DNA from: JBARRO01 sp049644265
Lineage (GTDB): Bacteria > Bacteroidota > Ignavibacteria > UBA10030
Direction of reading: 5' to 3'
Length of the DNA stretch: 50,213 nucleotides
NCBI GenBank assembly: GCA_049644265.1
Contig: JBARRO010000088.1
Span: forward strand, 1 to 50,213
Both the position numbers and the translations under genes were made by a program. Below, piece after piece: positions 6,826-15,875 of the stretch. The notes under the pieces were generated by a model. It had not been told where the DNA came from, searched no databases, and saw only the letters and a list, made by a program, of their open reading frames with translations. Numbering within the stretch: position 1 is the first letter of the stretch; each line of letters opens with the position of its first letter.

Positions 6826-8154
6826 TTATTCTTTTTTTGGTTCTTCAACATCCGTCGGCGGCGGGAGGCGTTTGATGCGGATCGTTTCGACGACATTGTC
6901 TACCACTTTCTCGACAATGAATTCCGTGCCGTCGATGCGGAGCTTTTCTCCCTGCTTTGGAATCGTTCCGAGGCGTTCAATAATAAATCCGCCGATCGAG
7001 ATGATATCTCTGGGTGAAAGTTCCTGGTTGATCAACCGTTCAACATCGTTGGTGGTGATGTTTCCGTGCACAAGGTACTCGTTCTCGTTGAGTTTTGTTA
7101 TCTCGGGAGCTTCTTTATCAAACTCATCCTGAATATCTCCCACAAGTTCTTCCAGAACATTCTCCAGACAGATCAGTCCTGCCGTTCCTCCGTACTCGTC
7201 CGCAAGAATCACCATATGTGTTTTCTTCCCAAGCATGGTTTCAAGCACACGTTCAAGTGTGGCTGTCTCGGGAAGGAAGACCGCATCCCGGAGCACCGAG
7301 TCAAGCGAGAAGTCATGCCTCAGGTGTCTGTCGACCAGGAAGATATCCTTGGTATGGACAATCCCGATGATATTATCGATGGATTCCTTGTACACCGGTA
7401 AGCGTGAGAATTTGCTCTCGCGCATCAGGGCAATGTTCTCGCTGACCGGATCGGCGTTGAGCAGCGCGACGATTTCTTTTCGGGGGGTCATGGAGTGTCG
7501 TGCCTGCTTCCGCCTGAAATCCATGGCGTTCAGGACAATGTTCCGGCTTCGAACAGAAACCCGTTTGTCTTGCGTCAGCAGAAGGCGCAGCTCTTCTTCT
7601 GAGTGTGCAACCTCCGATTCGCTCACGGAATGGATTCCGACAACGTGAACAATCGCATTTGCAGCCGAATTGAGGCCCCAAATGAAAGGTTTGAACACTA
7701 CGAAGAAGAGCCTCAGGGGATACGCCACCCATAAAGTCGTGGTGCGGGCCTTTTGGATTGCCAGCCATTTCGGCGCTTGCTCTCCAATGACGATGTGGAG
7801 GAACGTAATGATGCTGAACGCAATGGCGAATGAAATCCCCTGAATCAGCCGGGGGTCTGTAACCCCAAGCCCCGTGAAATAGGGGGCAAACATCGATGCC
7901 ACAAAGGGCTCGCCCACCCATCCCAAGGCAAGGCTGGCCATGGTGATGCCAAGTTGCGTGGCGGAGAGATAAGCATCCAGATGGGCAATAATGTCCTTCG
8001 CGATTTTTGCACGCCAGTTCCCTTTCTGCACCAAAGGCTCAATCTGGGTCGAACGCACCTTGACAATGGCGAATTCGGCCGCAACAAAAAAGCCGTTCAG
8101 GAGAACGAAAAAAATCACGACCGCAATATTAACCACGTATTCCCAAAATCCCAT
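6826..8154 (-). CDS. CorC/HlyC-family (CNNM-like) membrane protein with CBS pair
   Basis: 442 residues. An N-terminal DUF21 domain with about four helices (VIFFVLLNGFFVAAEFAIVKVR, then SATQLGITMASLALGWVGEP and later spans) occupies residues 1-190. A CBS pair follows (about 210-335), with HTKDIFLVDRHL and ADEYGGTAGLICLEN. The CorC_HlyC domain is at about 350-430. The family is linked to Mg2+/Co2+ export or metal homeostasis; the old hemolysin name is not supported. It is preceded by its own promoter. Confidence 0.92.
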   Translation of the reverse strand: MGFWEYVVNIAVVIFFVLLNGFFVAAEFAIVKVRSTQIEPLVQKGNWRAKIAKDIIAHLDAYLSATQLGITMASLALGWVGEPFVASMFAPYFTGLGVTDPRLIQGISFAIAFSIITFLHIVIGEQAPKWLAIQKARTTTLWVAYPLRLFFVVFKPFIWGLNSAANAIVHVVGIHSVSESEVAHSEEELRLLLTQDKRVSVRSRNIVLNAMDFRRKQARHSMTPRKEIVALLNADPVSENIALMRESKFSRLPVYKESIDNIIGIVHTKDIFLVDRHLRHDFSLDSVLRDAVFLPETATLERVLETMLGKKTHMVILADEYGGTAGLICLENVLEELVGDIQDEFDKEAPEITKLNENEYLVHGNITTNDVERLINQELSPRDIISIGGFIIERLGTIPKQGEKLRIDGTEFIVEKVVDNVVETIRIKRLPPPTDVEEPKKE

Positions 8155-8174
8155 AAAGTTACCTTGTCTCGCTG

Positions 8175-8203
8175 AATATACCCCTATTTGGGGAGGCGTT
8201 CAA
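8175..8203 (-). promoter_or_regulatory. Promoter of the CorC/HlyC-family gene
   Basis: Read leftward, TTGAAC (8203-8198), a 17 nt spacer and TATATT (8180-8175) lie about 21 nt before the start codon of the gene ending at 6826. The same TTGAAC or TTGACA with TATATT layout recurs before other genes here, so it probably reflects the housekeeping sigma factor. Confidence 0.65.
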
Positions 8204-8347
8204 CAAACTGAGATGTCAACCGTGAGGATCGTCGAATTCAGCGAATTTTTCAACAATTTGAGAGGGACCCGATTCCGCAGTCAAACGGCAAAGGGGAATT
8301 GGAGAGACTTACCTGGGGTCAAGAGGGAGATGGGGTTAGGAAACTGA

Positions 8348-11233
8348 CTACTTCCTCAATTGTTCCGAAATCCAACTGAGATACCCTTCAAGCCGGGAGA
8401 GAAAATTGACGTAGGCGGTGGACCACTCTGCAGGATTTCCAGGCTGGGGCTTTCCAAGGAGTTCCTGAAAAATCCTCCCAACCTCAGCCGCAATCTTCTG
8501 CTTTCCCGCCTCGAGCGCGGCCTCGGCGGCGGAGGAATAGAACATGCTGAGATGACGAATCTCCTGCCGGACGCGGGTCTCCGAACCTTTTTGCACAAAG
8601 AATGGATTATCGGTCTTTCCGCCTCCGGACATTTCATAGATAAGAAGATTCCAACGCTCCATTATAGAACGGAAGTCTTTTTCGTTCTGACAATGATCAA
8701 TCGGAAGCCGGCTGAGAGCTTGTTCACCGACAAACGAGTTTCTCAGAAGTAGATCTCCTCCCGTGTATTGCGATAACAGGTTCAAATCGGTCCGATAGCC
8801 GAGCACGCGGTTGACCGCCGTGAATATCTCTTTCTCAAAGTTCCGTTCTGTCGTCACCGGTTTCCCTGCCTGTTGCTTCGCCATCATCTTCATCTTCAGC
8901 TCGAGTTCATGGTCGACCTTCTGCGGCTCTCCCGGCTTACTCGCGCGACTCGCAGACGGCGCCTGCTGTGCGACCAGCGAAAAGAGCTTTGACCGCTGGT
9001 CCCATCCCAAGTCGTCAAATTTTTTGACGGATGGGGCAAAGACCGGTTGTTGTTGATCCGCCTCCGCCTGAAGCAGCATCAAAAGCTTTGTAAAGAGCCG
9101 GTCTTTGTAGACTGCCCGGAAGTGCGACAGATCCGCCAGGACGTACAAATCCTCCTCAACGCTGGAAAAGACCGTCGTAAACAGTCGCGCAATCTCAGCT
9201 TCGCCGATCTTCTTATCGTCAATGGCCCGGACCGTATAATCGACCCCCGCCATACTCGTGTCGAAGATGATCGCCTTCTTTCTTTTTCCCCTGAAACTTT
9301 GCGGCGTCCCGATTTCGGCGTTACGGATGCCGAGGAGTCGAACCTGCAATTTCATGTAGAGTGTTGGACCGGCAAACGGCACGATGATGCCCACGTCGGT
9401 GGCAAAGCGGCCCGGTTCCATGAGGGCGTGCTTGAGACACTCGATTGTCCGTTTCGTCTGAAGGTCGTTGAACGGCAGAATTCTTTTCTTTCCCACATAC
9501 TGCCGCGACCGGCCTTTCAGGTCCGTTGTATCGATAAAATAGATTTTCCCTTTTGCCTTAGGGGATGCAAAAACGTTGATCTTATCGTCAAACAAAACGG
9601 AGCCCATGAACACTGAAAGCTTGGGTGTGGAAGCGAAGTGCGATGTTAACGGGATCGACCATTGGGGATTCTGTTGACCCCACTCGAAGAGTTTGGGGAG
9701 AGATTCCGTCTTCGCCAGTTGCAAAAAGATGTCACGTCTGAGCCACTGCTGCGCGAGCTCGTTGTTCGAGAACGACTCGGGGCCAAGCTGAAAGGGATCT
9801 CCGGCGAGCAGGAGCTTCTCTTTTGCAAACGCAGCGAGAGCGGCGAGTGTTGGCAGATCGATCGTGTGCGCATCGTCTACAATCACCAGGTCGTACTGCC
9901 GACCCTTGAGCGCAGGATGGAGAAACACCGTGACCGTGCTCGTGGCGATCAGCCGCTTCGACTGCAGCAGAGCCGGTTCGTCGACCGCACTGAACTCCTC
10001 AACCGCCTTCCCCACCTGGTCCAGCCCGCCAAGTTCCTCGATGCGTTTTTGCGACGCCCGGAATTCCTTCATCTGCTCGGCGTTGACCGGAGCGGTGATT
10101 TCCAGCCTTGTGATTTCCCCTGTTAACGTCTGTTGCGCCGAGAGCAGGCGTTTTTGGAGTTGCTGCCGTTCGGCGTACTGCTTCTGAGCCTGGGCAAGGT
10201 CGTCCTTCGACATGCCTTTCTTGAGCCGCTCGAGCATCGACGCGTTCGACAGTCGGCCAACCGTATCCCGAAGCTGCTCCATCTCTTTCGTCACCTGATC
10301 GTACTGCTTTTTCGCCTCGTGCATTCTGGCGCGCAGATCTTCAAGCCTGTTGTAGAAGTCTTCATGCAGCAGTTGCCGGATCTTGACAGACCAATACTGC
10401 TTGACGAGATTTACCCGCTCCTGAAATGCACGGAGTTTTTCTGCCTTCAGCGTTTCAATCTGATGTTCGAACGAAAACTCCGCGATCGCATCGGCGTTCG
10501 GGAGAGAAGGCAGATCGATTCGCGTGACAAGCTGGGCGGGGTCGAGTCCCAGCTCCTTGCAGGTCTGTGCCGTTTTCAATACCGCAATATCGACTTGATC
10601 GTTTGACGGCGCGACATACAGCACGCGTTTTCCCGCTTTGACATAGTTTGCAGCAGTAAGTGCGAGGACGGCAGTCTTCCCTGAGTGAACCGGACCCCAG
10701 AGCATCGTGACCTTGTTCTGGAGAATTTTCTTGACCGCTTCAACCTGGTCGGGGGAAGAAGTGGGAAGCGTCTGCGCGTCAAAGCTCACCGCGTGGCGAT
10801 TGTCCACCGTCCCAGGAACAAACAGGACCGCACCACACGACGTTGCTGCAGCCGGAGTCGACAGCGTTTCAAGAACGGGGTTCAGTTCCTGTGCGTAATC
10901 CCAGGAACACTTCGCTTCGGGGACGGATGGGCCAAAATCATGAGGGAGTGCGACGACGAGAAACTGGTTGTCGAGCGAGATCACGTTCCCGGGAACGTCG
11001 ATCGGATGCTGTATCCCGAACGTGAACGCTGCCTGCTCAATGCGGCGGTTGAAAATCTCCTCGGGTATTTCAAACCGGTAGTAGAAATTCCCGGCAAATT
11101 CGCCGACGAATTCTCCGTTGGACAACACGACCGAGGTACGAGCGTTTTTCAGCTGAGCAACCTCGCCTCGTAAGGCATCGGCAAGCATGCTGAGATGTGA
11201 GGTCGAAGGAGAGGACGTTGCAGGAACGGTCAT
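8348..11233 (-). CDS. Large UPF1-like superfamily-1 ATPase with degenerate helicase motifs
   Basis: 961 residues. Residues 1-150 form a unique N-domain. A Q-like motif (SPDQVEAVKKIL) and Walker A GPVHSGKT (180-187) follow. A long charged coiled-coil insertion spans about 255-405. Walker B is VIVDDAH (451-456) and motif III LLAGDPFQLGP (476-485). The position of motif IV (usually QYR) reads SHFAS (531-535), motif V reads SFRGKRKKAIIF (646-657), and motif VI (usually TRAR) reads TTVFSS (686-691). Both expected arginines are absent and the Walker B Glu is Asp. The C-terminal 250 residues are helical and unrecognised. ATP binding looks retained, but efficient hydrolysis or unwinding is doubtful. 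It appears to be a single-gene unit. Confidence 0.75.
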   Translation of the reverse strand: MTVPATSSPSTSHLSMLADALRGEVAQLKNARTSVVLSNGEFVGEFAGNFYYRFEIPEEIFNRRIEQAAFTFGIQHPIDVPGNVISLDNQFLVVALPHDFGPSVPEAKCSWDYAQELNPVLETLSTPAAATSCGAVLFVPGTVDNRHAVSFDAQTLPTSSPDQVEAVKKILQNKVTMLWGPVHSGKTAVLALTAANYVKAGKRVLYVAPSNDQVDIAVLKTAQTCKELGLDPAQLVTRIDLPSLPNADAIAEFSFEHQIETLKAEKLRAFQERVNLVKQYWSVKIRQLLHEDFYNRLEDLRARMHEAKKQYDQVTKEMEQLRDTVGRLSNASMLERLKKGMSKDDLAQAQKQYAERQQLQKRLLSAQQTLTGEITRLEITAPVNAEQMKEFRASQKRIEELGGLDQVGKAVEEFSAVDEPALLQSKRLIATSTVTVFLHPALKGRQYDLVIVDDAHTIDLPTLAALAAFAKEKLLLAGDPFQLGPESFSNNELAQQWLRRDIFLQLAKTESLPKLFEWGQQNPQWSIPLTSHFASTPKLSVFMGSVLFDDKINVFASPKAKGKIYFIDTTDLKGRSRQYVGKKRILPFNDLQTKRTIECLKHALMEPGRFATDVGIIVPFAGPTLYMKLQVRLLGIRNAEIGTPQSFRGKRKKAIIFDTSMAGVDYTVRAIDDKKIGEAEIARLFTTVFSSVEEDLYVLADLSHFRAVYKDRLFTKLLMLLQAEADQQQPVFAPSVKKFDDLGWDQRSKLFSLVAQQAPSASRASKPGEPQKVDHELELKMKMMAKQQAGKPVTTERNFEKEIFTAVNRVLGYRTDLNLLSQYTGGDLLLRNSFVGEQALSRLPIDHCQNEKDFRSIMERWNLLIYEMSGGGKTDNPFFVQKGSETRVRQEIRHLSMFYSSAAEAALEAGKQKIAAEVGRIFQELLGKPQPGNPAEWSTAYVNFLSRLEGYLSWISEQLRK

Positions 11234-11360
11234 GAACTAAGGAAAACCCGAGATGGACGGAAGAACCCCCAGTGCTACAATCTTCAAGCTACGAGAATTG
11301 TGCTCAAAATCAAGAAACAGAAATGCGACGGTCGGCCGATCCGATCTGGGGGGAAGGAAA

Positions 11361-11386
11361 AGAAAAAGGCGAGGAATTCCTCGCCC
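11361..11386 (-). terminator. Rho-independent terminator after the small membrane protein gene
   Basis: Read leftward, GGCGAGG-AATT-CCTCGCC (11385-11368) forms a 7 bp G/C-rich stem with a 4 nt loop, followed by TTTTTCTTTT. It sits about 40 bp past the stop of the gene at 11423, separating it from the ATPase gene. Confidence 0.85.
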
Positions 11387-11422
11387 TTCACAAGGTCAGG
11401 GAGTGTTTATTTTTGAGACAGT

Positions 11423-11596
11423 TTACGGTTTGTCGGGCAATTCCTGAAACGCATCGCCGAACAATTCATCTGCGACCGCTGAAGAATCAAAGAATTCCCG
11501 GAACTCTGTGCCCTCCGCTTTTTTCCGACGCAAGTAGAGGATAATTGCCGAAAGCGCAGCACCAGCCACCAAACCCATTAAAACGTACTTCTTCAT
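11423..11596 (-). CDS. Small single-span membrane protein, function unknown
   Basis: 57 residues from the ATG at 11596, preceded by a GGGGGT ribosome site; the longer frame from 11623 has no such site. One membrane helix (about 4-24, YVLMGLVAGAALSAIILYL) is followed by a basic stop-transfer RRKK and an acidic cytosolic tail. The topology recalls YtxH-like small proteins, but there is not enough sequence to assign a family. It lies downstream of the hexosaminidase gene and has its own terminator. Confidence 0.6.
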   Translation of the reverse strand: MKKYVLMGLVAGAALSAIILYLRRKKAEGTEFREFFDSSAVADELFGDAFQELPDKP

Positions 11597-11715
11597 GCTA
11601 CCCCCAAGAACAAAACCAAACAATGATCGTGAGAGGATTTAACTCTCTGAATATACTATTTGTTGACGAGAAAATGAAGTGCTTATTTTTTTTACCCATT
11701 GAACCTGCCGCCGCG

Positions 11716-14256
11716 TTATCGTTCAATCCATGAACCCCGCCCCGTTGAAAAATTCGGCCGCACCACAGGTAGAGGGTAGGGGACCGGCTTCGCTGAAACC
11801 CATGTGGAGTCCACCGCCGCCGCCCCAAACCATCCTTCAGAAACTTTATCCGAGACCTTCCAGGTGGAGTCGGTTGGAATCCTCACAGTTGTCCCCCCGG
11901 GTACCGGTATTTCCACAAGAATATTTTCTCCCGCAGACCCAAATGTATTGTAGTTTGCCGCCTCGACGGCGATAACATTTTCGCCCTTTTTCAGGAATTT
12001 TGCCATTTCCCAGATCTTGACACGCTGGTATTCAACAGTGAGAGAAAGGGAGCGACGAGCGTAGACTTCGCCAACACTCTCCCCGTTGAGCCAAACCCGG
12101 GCATGAGTGTCTCCAATCAGTTGGAGCTTCCCGTTCACAGGCGGCTCCGTCAGGTTGAATGACTTCCAGAAATACGCTCTCGGAACCTGGGTCAGCGACG
12201 AATCGCGCATCCACGGGTTTGCCAGCGGATGGTAGATCCACTGGCTTTCGATAATAGGATCAACCCAAAGTGCGTTCCGGTGAAGCTCTTCCGCCTTCTC
12301 CTGCCAGTACGCCGCCTGCCGGTCATACCGCATCAGAAGCCATTCGAGGTTCTCGGGACGATTCGTGGCAAGCCAACGGGCTTTGAATTCGTCCTTGAGG
12401 GCGAGGAGATCCGGAACAATCCTGTCCATCAGTCCAAGAGCCGCGTCCCTCACGGAATCCCGGGATGCAGAGATGGGAACGTCCTGCGTCAGCAACCGCA
12501 CGGATTCACCGGCCTTCAATTTCTTCGCGTACCACAAGTTCAGTTTCGTGACAAAGCGGAGATACTCCAGGTGATCCCTGTTTCGTCGCGCTCCTGCACC
12601 CACCGCGTCCAGCAATTTTTGCACCAGCGGCATCGTGGACTCAATGCTCTGAATTCGCCAGAGAGGATTGAGCGGAGACGGACGGAGCGGAAGCATGGGA
12701 TGGCGCCACAGATCGTTCCAGTTCACCTGGTTGAGTGGATCAGAGAGAATTGCATAGGCTGCTTGTGCCGGCGTCGCGACGGCTTCCGATCCGAAGAATG
12801 ATGCAAAGAATTTTTCGTTGAACTTCTGGAGATCCGCACCCATGGGCCGCCAGGCACATTCCGCCGTCCATGCGTACCCGTAGTAGTTCAACTCGCGGAG
12901 TTCCTCGCCTCCGTAGTCATTCCACGTCGACGTCAATAACCCCGTCGAGCCATTTTCGAAACCATCCCGGTTGAGATTCTCGATGTTGACGAATGTATTG
13001 ATGTAATTGGGAAACGGTCCGGTGAAATTCCACACGGCGGGAGACACCACAAAAGGAAACCCCGCTGCCTTGAAGACTTCCGGACTCGGATAGTTGCTTT
13101 GGACATCGTAATGCCAATCCACCATCACGACATTGTGCGGGATCTTTTCCAGGATCGTCGGGTTCTTCAGGATAATGTCTCCATACATCATCGGCTTTTT
13201 CTTGTGCCTGGCAAGAATATCGAACACGCGCCTGTAGTGTTCTGCGTGCACCGTCGCAAGGTCGCTTGCAGCAACGCGTGCCTTGTTCGCGCCCAGCCCT
13301 ACGTCCCAGGATTCATCGGCCGCCATGTTGAACCAGGGAGAACTGAACGCGCTGGCAAGTTCACCAATCATCTCGTCCAGCAGTCGATACGCGGCTTCGT
13401 CGGAAACATTCACCGTGTGGGCACCGGGAAACTCGGCATAACCCACGTACTCTGGCATGGCAAGGATGTTTTCCCAGTGACCGAGCGTTTCAAAAATCGG
13501 GACCATCTCGACGTGATACTTCTTTGCATATGCATCAAGATCCTTCACCTCGGCAGCAGTCAAAGCGCCGCGGTTCTTGCCTATCAAAGGATGATTTTTG
13601 AATACGAAGATATCCTCGATATAGGGGGAATAGACATTCAGCTTGTGCCGTGCGAGAAACCGGATGATCTTTCTGAAGTTCACGGGTGTCGAGACCTGGC
13701 CGCGGCTTAGGTCGTCCGAAATTCCGCGGAACGACTGCTGCGGCCAGTCGCGGATTGAAATGCCGGCGACTGTCAGGCTCTTCTTCTCCCCGCGTATCAT
13801 CTGCAAAAGCGACATGACGCCGTAGAATCTTCCGGCAGCAGATTCGCCAACAATGACGATGCCGTCACGCGTGCAGATCAGTGCATACCCCTCGCTTTTC
13901 ATTTCAGACGTGAGATTTATTTTCCGGTCCTTGAGGAACCGCCTGGCAAATTCTCCGTTTGGAGGACCGATAAACACATGGTTGGCGGAGATGTTCCGGA
14001 CCGACTTTTCGCGGACGGTCCTCAATTGAACGTCTTTCAGTTCTGCGAGATACTCGTTGACCTGTTCCGCGGCATATTCATCCTCCGCTGTGGCGCCGGT
14101 CCCGAGAATGATTTTCGTCGAGGAGGTGATTCTGAATTTCCCGGCGCCGGGCTTGACCTCCTGGGGAGTTGGAATGATGTCTGGGACGGGCGCTGGTATC
14201 TCCTGTGAAAAGAGAACCGCGGGAAGTGCGACGATAAAAATGATAAGGGCGTTCAT
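11716..14256 (-). CDS. Secreted GH20 beta-N-acetylhexosaminidase-like enzyme
   Basis: 846 residues with a signal peptide (MNALIIFIVALPAVLFSQ). A GH20b-type domain at about 28-155 precedes a TIM-barrel-like domain with FRGISDDLSRGQVS, MVPIFETLGHWENI and the Asp-Glu pair in FNMAADESWDVGLG, matching the GH20 polarising Asp and acid Glu. A helical region (about 480-660) and a galactose-binding-like beta domain (about 680-790, with DTHARVWLNGESVGEV) complete it. It probably releases terminal N-acetylhexosamines from glycans in the periplasm or outside. The ADE motif differs from the usual GGDE, so it belongs to a divergent GH20 branch and the exact substrate is open. Confidence 0.8.
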   Translation of the reverse strand: MNALIIFIVALPAVLFSQEIPAPVPDIIPTPQEVKPGAGKFRITSSTKIILGTGATAEDEYAAEQVNEYLAELKDVQLRTVREKSVRNISANHVFIGPPNGEFARRFLKDRKINLTSEMKSEGYALICTRDGIVIVGESAAGRFYGVMSLLQMIRGEKKSLTVAGISIRDWPQQSFRGISDDLSRGQVSTPVNFRKIIRFLARHKLNVYSPYIEDIFVFKNHPLIGKNRGALTAAEVKDLDAYAKKYHVEMVPIFETLGHWENILAMPEYVGYAEFPGAHTVNVSDEAAYRLLDEMIGELASAFSSPWFNMAADESWDVGLGANKARVAASDLATVHAEHYRRVFDILARHKKKPMMYGDIILKNPTILEKIPHNVVMVDWHYDVQSNYPSPEVFKAAGFPFVVSPAVWNFTGPFPNYINTFVNIENLNRDGFENGSTGLLTSTWNDYGGEELRELNYYGYAWTAECAWRPMGADLQKFNEKFFASFFGSEAVATPAQAAYAILSDPLNQVNWNDLWRHPMLPLRPSPLNPLWRIQSIESTMPLVQKLLDAVGAGARRNRDHLEYLRFVTKLNLWYAKKLKAGESVRLLTQDVPISASRDSVRDAALGLMDRIVPDLLALKDEFKARWLATNRPENLEWLLMRYDRQAAYWQEKAEELHRNALWVDPIIESQWIYHPLANPWMRDSSLTQVPRAYFWKSFNLTEPPVNGKLQLIGDTHARVWLNGESVGEVYARRSLSLTVEYQRVKIWEMAKFLKKGENVIAVEAANYNTFGSAGENILVEIPVPGGTTVRIPTDSTWKVSDKVSEGWFGAAAVDSTWVSAKPVPYPLPVVRPNFSTGRGSWIER

Positions 14257-14383
14257 GGGTACTCAGTGGATAAACGTTGAGCAGGACAACATCCCACTTG
14301 GGCGGAACGTTGGTGTCCGCCCGGTGGTAGAACACGTATGGGGATGAATATGAGGGAAGGAATCCGTGCCGCGGCGTTTGATT

Positions 14384-14590
14384 TCAGGCGGCGGGAGGCG
14401 TCGGCTTGTCCTCGGACATTTTCGCCTTGATGTCTTGTACTTCATTCCGGATTTCCTGTGCTTTCCGCTTGAGGGAGGCCATGTGTTTCCGAAGCCGGAC
14501 TCCGGCGGATTTATTTCCCTTTACATAAAATTTGTCGAAGTCGGCCTTAAAGGTCTGCACAAGGTCAACAAGTTCCTGAAAACGATCCAT
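14384..14590 (-). CDS. Histone H1-like Hc1-family nucleoid protein
   Basis: 68 residues beginning MDRFQELVDLV, with the family pattern KFYVKGNKSAGVRLRKHMASLKRKAQEIRNE and a short Pro/Ala tail. Small lysine-rich helical proteins of this type in Bacteroidota and Chlorobi are related to chlamydial Hc1 and thought to bind DNA. A strong ribosome site (AAGGAG) lies 9 nt before the ATG. It follows the deoxyhypusine-synthase-like gene by 56 bp on the same strand, so the two may be co-transcribed. Confidence 0.8.
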   Translation of the reverse strand: MDRFQELVDLVQTFKADFDKFYVKGNKSAGVRLRKHMASLKRKAQEIRNEVQDIKAKMSEDKPTPPAA

Positions 14591-14646
14591 ACCTGGTCTC
14601 CTTCCGTTATGAGATGAGCAGTTGAGTTCGGTTGTTGATTGTCGGT

Positions 14647-15741
14647 CTAGCTGTAAGCGCGATCCGCTTCCTTCTTGAGCCGTTGCATCATGCGTTCGCG
14701 TCGGTCATAGAGCCGCTTCAATTTTCTCGGCTTTCGCTTTGCCAGTGCGTACGAGGTAATAATCGGCATCGCTATCGTTGAATCGATGTATGCAACGACG
14801 GTATCGGGCAACCGGTCCGGGTCAATTTTTCCCCAGCTGACCGCCTCCGAGGGCGTCGCCCCGGAAAGCCCACCGGTGTCGGGTCTCGCGTCGGTAATTT
14901 GAAGAAAGAAATCGTGCCCTTTTTCATCGATTTTGAGCACTTCCTGAATCTGTGGTTCTGTTTGCAGCACGAAGTTCTTCGGCGACCCGCCTCCAAAAAT
15001 CAGCACGCCGCTCTTTCCGCCGGAGCGTTTTGCCTCAAGAACAATCGCCGCCGTCTCGTTGACATCGGCCAGAACGTCAAACCGGAGGCGATTTCCGTAC
15101 AGCGCCTGGGCCGCCACATTCATTCCGATGGAACTGTCACCCGGAGAAGAAGTGTACACAGGAACACCGCACCTGTAGGCCGTTCCAAGGACACTGTTAA
15201 ACGGCCTCTTGAAGTACCGCTCCCGCTCATACACGTACAGCCCCACTTTGTAGTGAAATTCCGCCGTGCTCATGTCTTTCTGGAATTCGGGGGACTCGAT
15301 CACCTTCCGGAAGAATTCATCGGTATTCAGAAGAACGTCATAATCAAAGAGAATGTCGTAGATCCTGATCACCGCTTCTTTTCGCAGGATCCGATCATCG
15401 ATAAATGGTGAGCCGCGGTGCAGGGAATGTCCGATGGCAAAGTGCGTATCGTGATACAGGTTGGCGCCCGTGCTGACAATCCAGTCGACAAACCCCGCTT
15501 TCATAAGGGGAACGATACATGAGCCTCCCAATCCGGCCGGCGTGAGTGCTCCCGTTACGCTCATCCCGATGGTCACGTTCGACTCGAGCATCTTCCCGGC
15601 AAAAAGCTGCGCTCCTTCACGAAGCCGGGCTGCATTGTACGCCTGGAAGTGGTTGTCAAGCAGATCGACAACGTTTATGTTTTTCCTGATCGGGCGCGGG
15701 TCGATCTTCTTTCCACTAAGGTATTTACTTCGCTTGGGCAT
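14647..15741 (-). CDS. Deoxyhypusine-synthase-like protein (putative spermidine-dependent aminobutyl transferase)
   Basis: 364 residues spanning the whole DHS fold. Conserved blocks include SVTGALTPAGLGGS, IVSTGANLYHD, TSSPGDSSIGMN, the NAD-binding GGGSPKNF (250-257) and EAVSWGKI with the catalytic-type Lys at 305. In eukaryotes and archaea this Lys takes the aminobutyl group of spermidine to modify eIF5A. Bacteria lack eIF5A, and bacterial DHS relatives are known in some cases to act as homospermidine synthases (SpeY). The catalytic Lys suggests a real polyamine enzyme. No other polyamine gene lies nearby, so the acceptor is unknown. Confidence 0.87.
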   Translation of the reverse strand: MPKRSKYLSGKKIDPRPIRKNINVVDLLDNHFQAYNAARLREGAQLFAGKMLESNVTIGMSVTGALTPAGLGGSCIVPLMKAGFVDWIVSTGANLYHDTHFAIGHSLHRGSPFIDDRILRKEAVIRIYDILFDYDVLLNTDEFFRKVIESPEFQKDMSTAEFHYKVGLYVYERERYFKRPFNSVLGTAYRCGVPVYTSSPGDSSIGMNVAAQALYGNRLRFDVLADVNETAAIVLEAKRSGGKSGVLIFGGGSPKNFVLQTEPQIQEVLKIDEKGHDFFLQITDARPDTGGLSGATPSEAVSWGKIDPDRLPDTVVAYIDSTIAMPIITSYALAKRKPRKLKRLYDRRERMMQRLKKEADRAYS

Positions 15742-15779
15742 CCGGCCTGTGTGCAGTGGTGATGGCTATGATTTCTGAA

Positions 15780-15810
15780 AAAAATATAAGGATTTAGACG
15801 GAAAAGTGAA
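15780..15810 (-). promoter_or_regulatory. Possible promoter of the deoxyhypusine-synthase-like gene
   Basis: Read leftward, TTTCAC is followed after 17 nt by TATATT at about 15787-15782, roughly 40 nt before the start codon at 15741. The -10 is a good match to other promoters in the window; the -35 is weak. Confidence 0.4.
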
Positions 15811-15875
15811 AGAGGATAATAAAGAAAATGGAATTCTGTATATTCCGAGCCATCCCCGTCACCCGCTTGTGAAGT

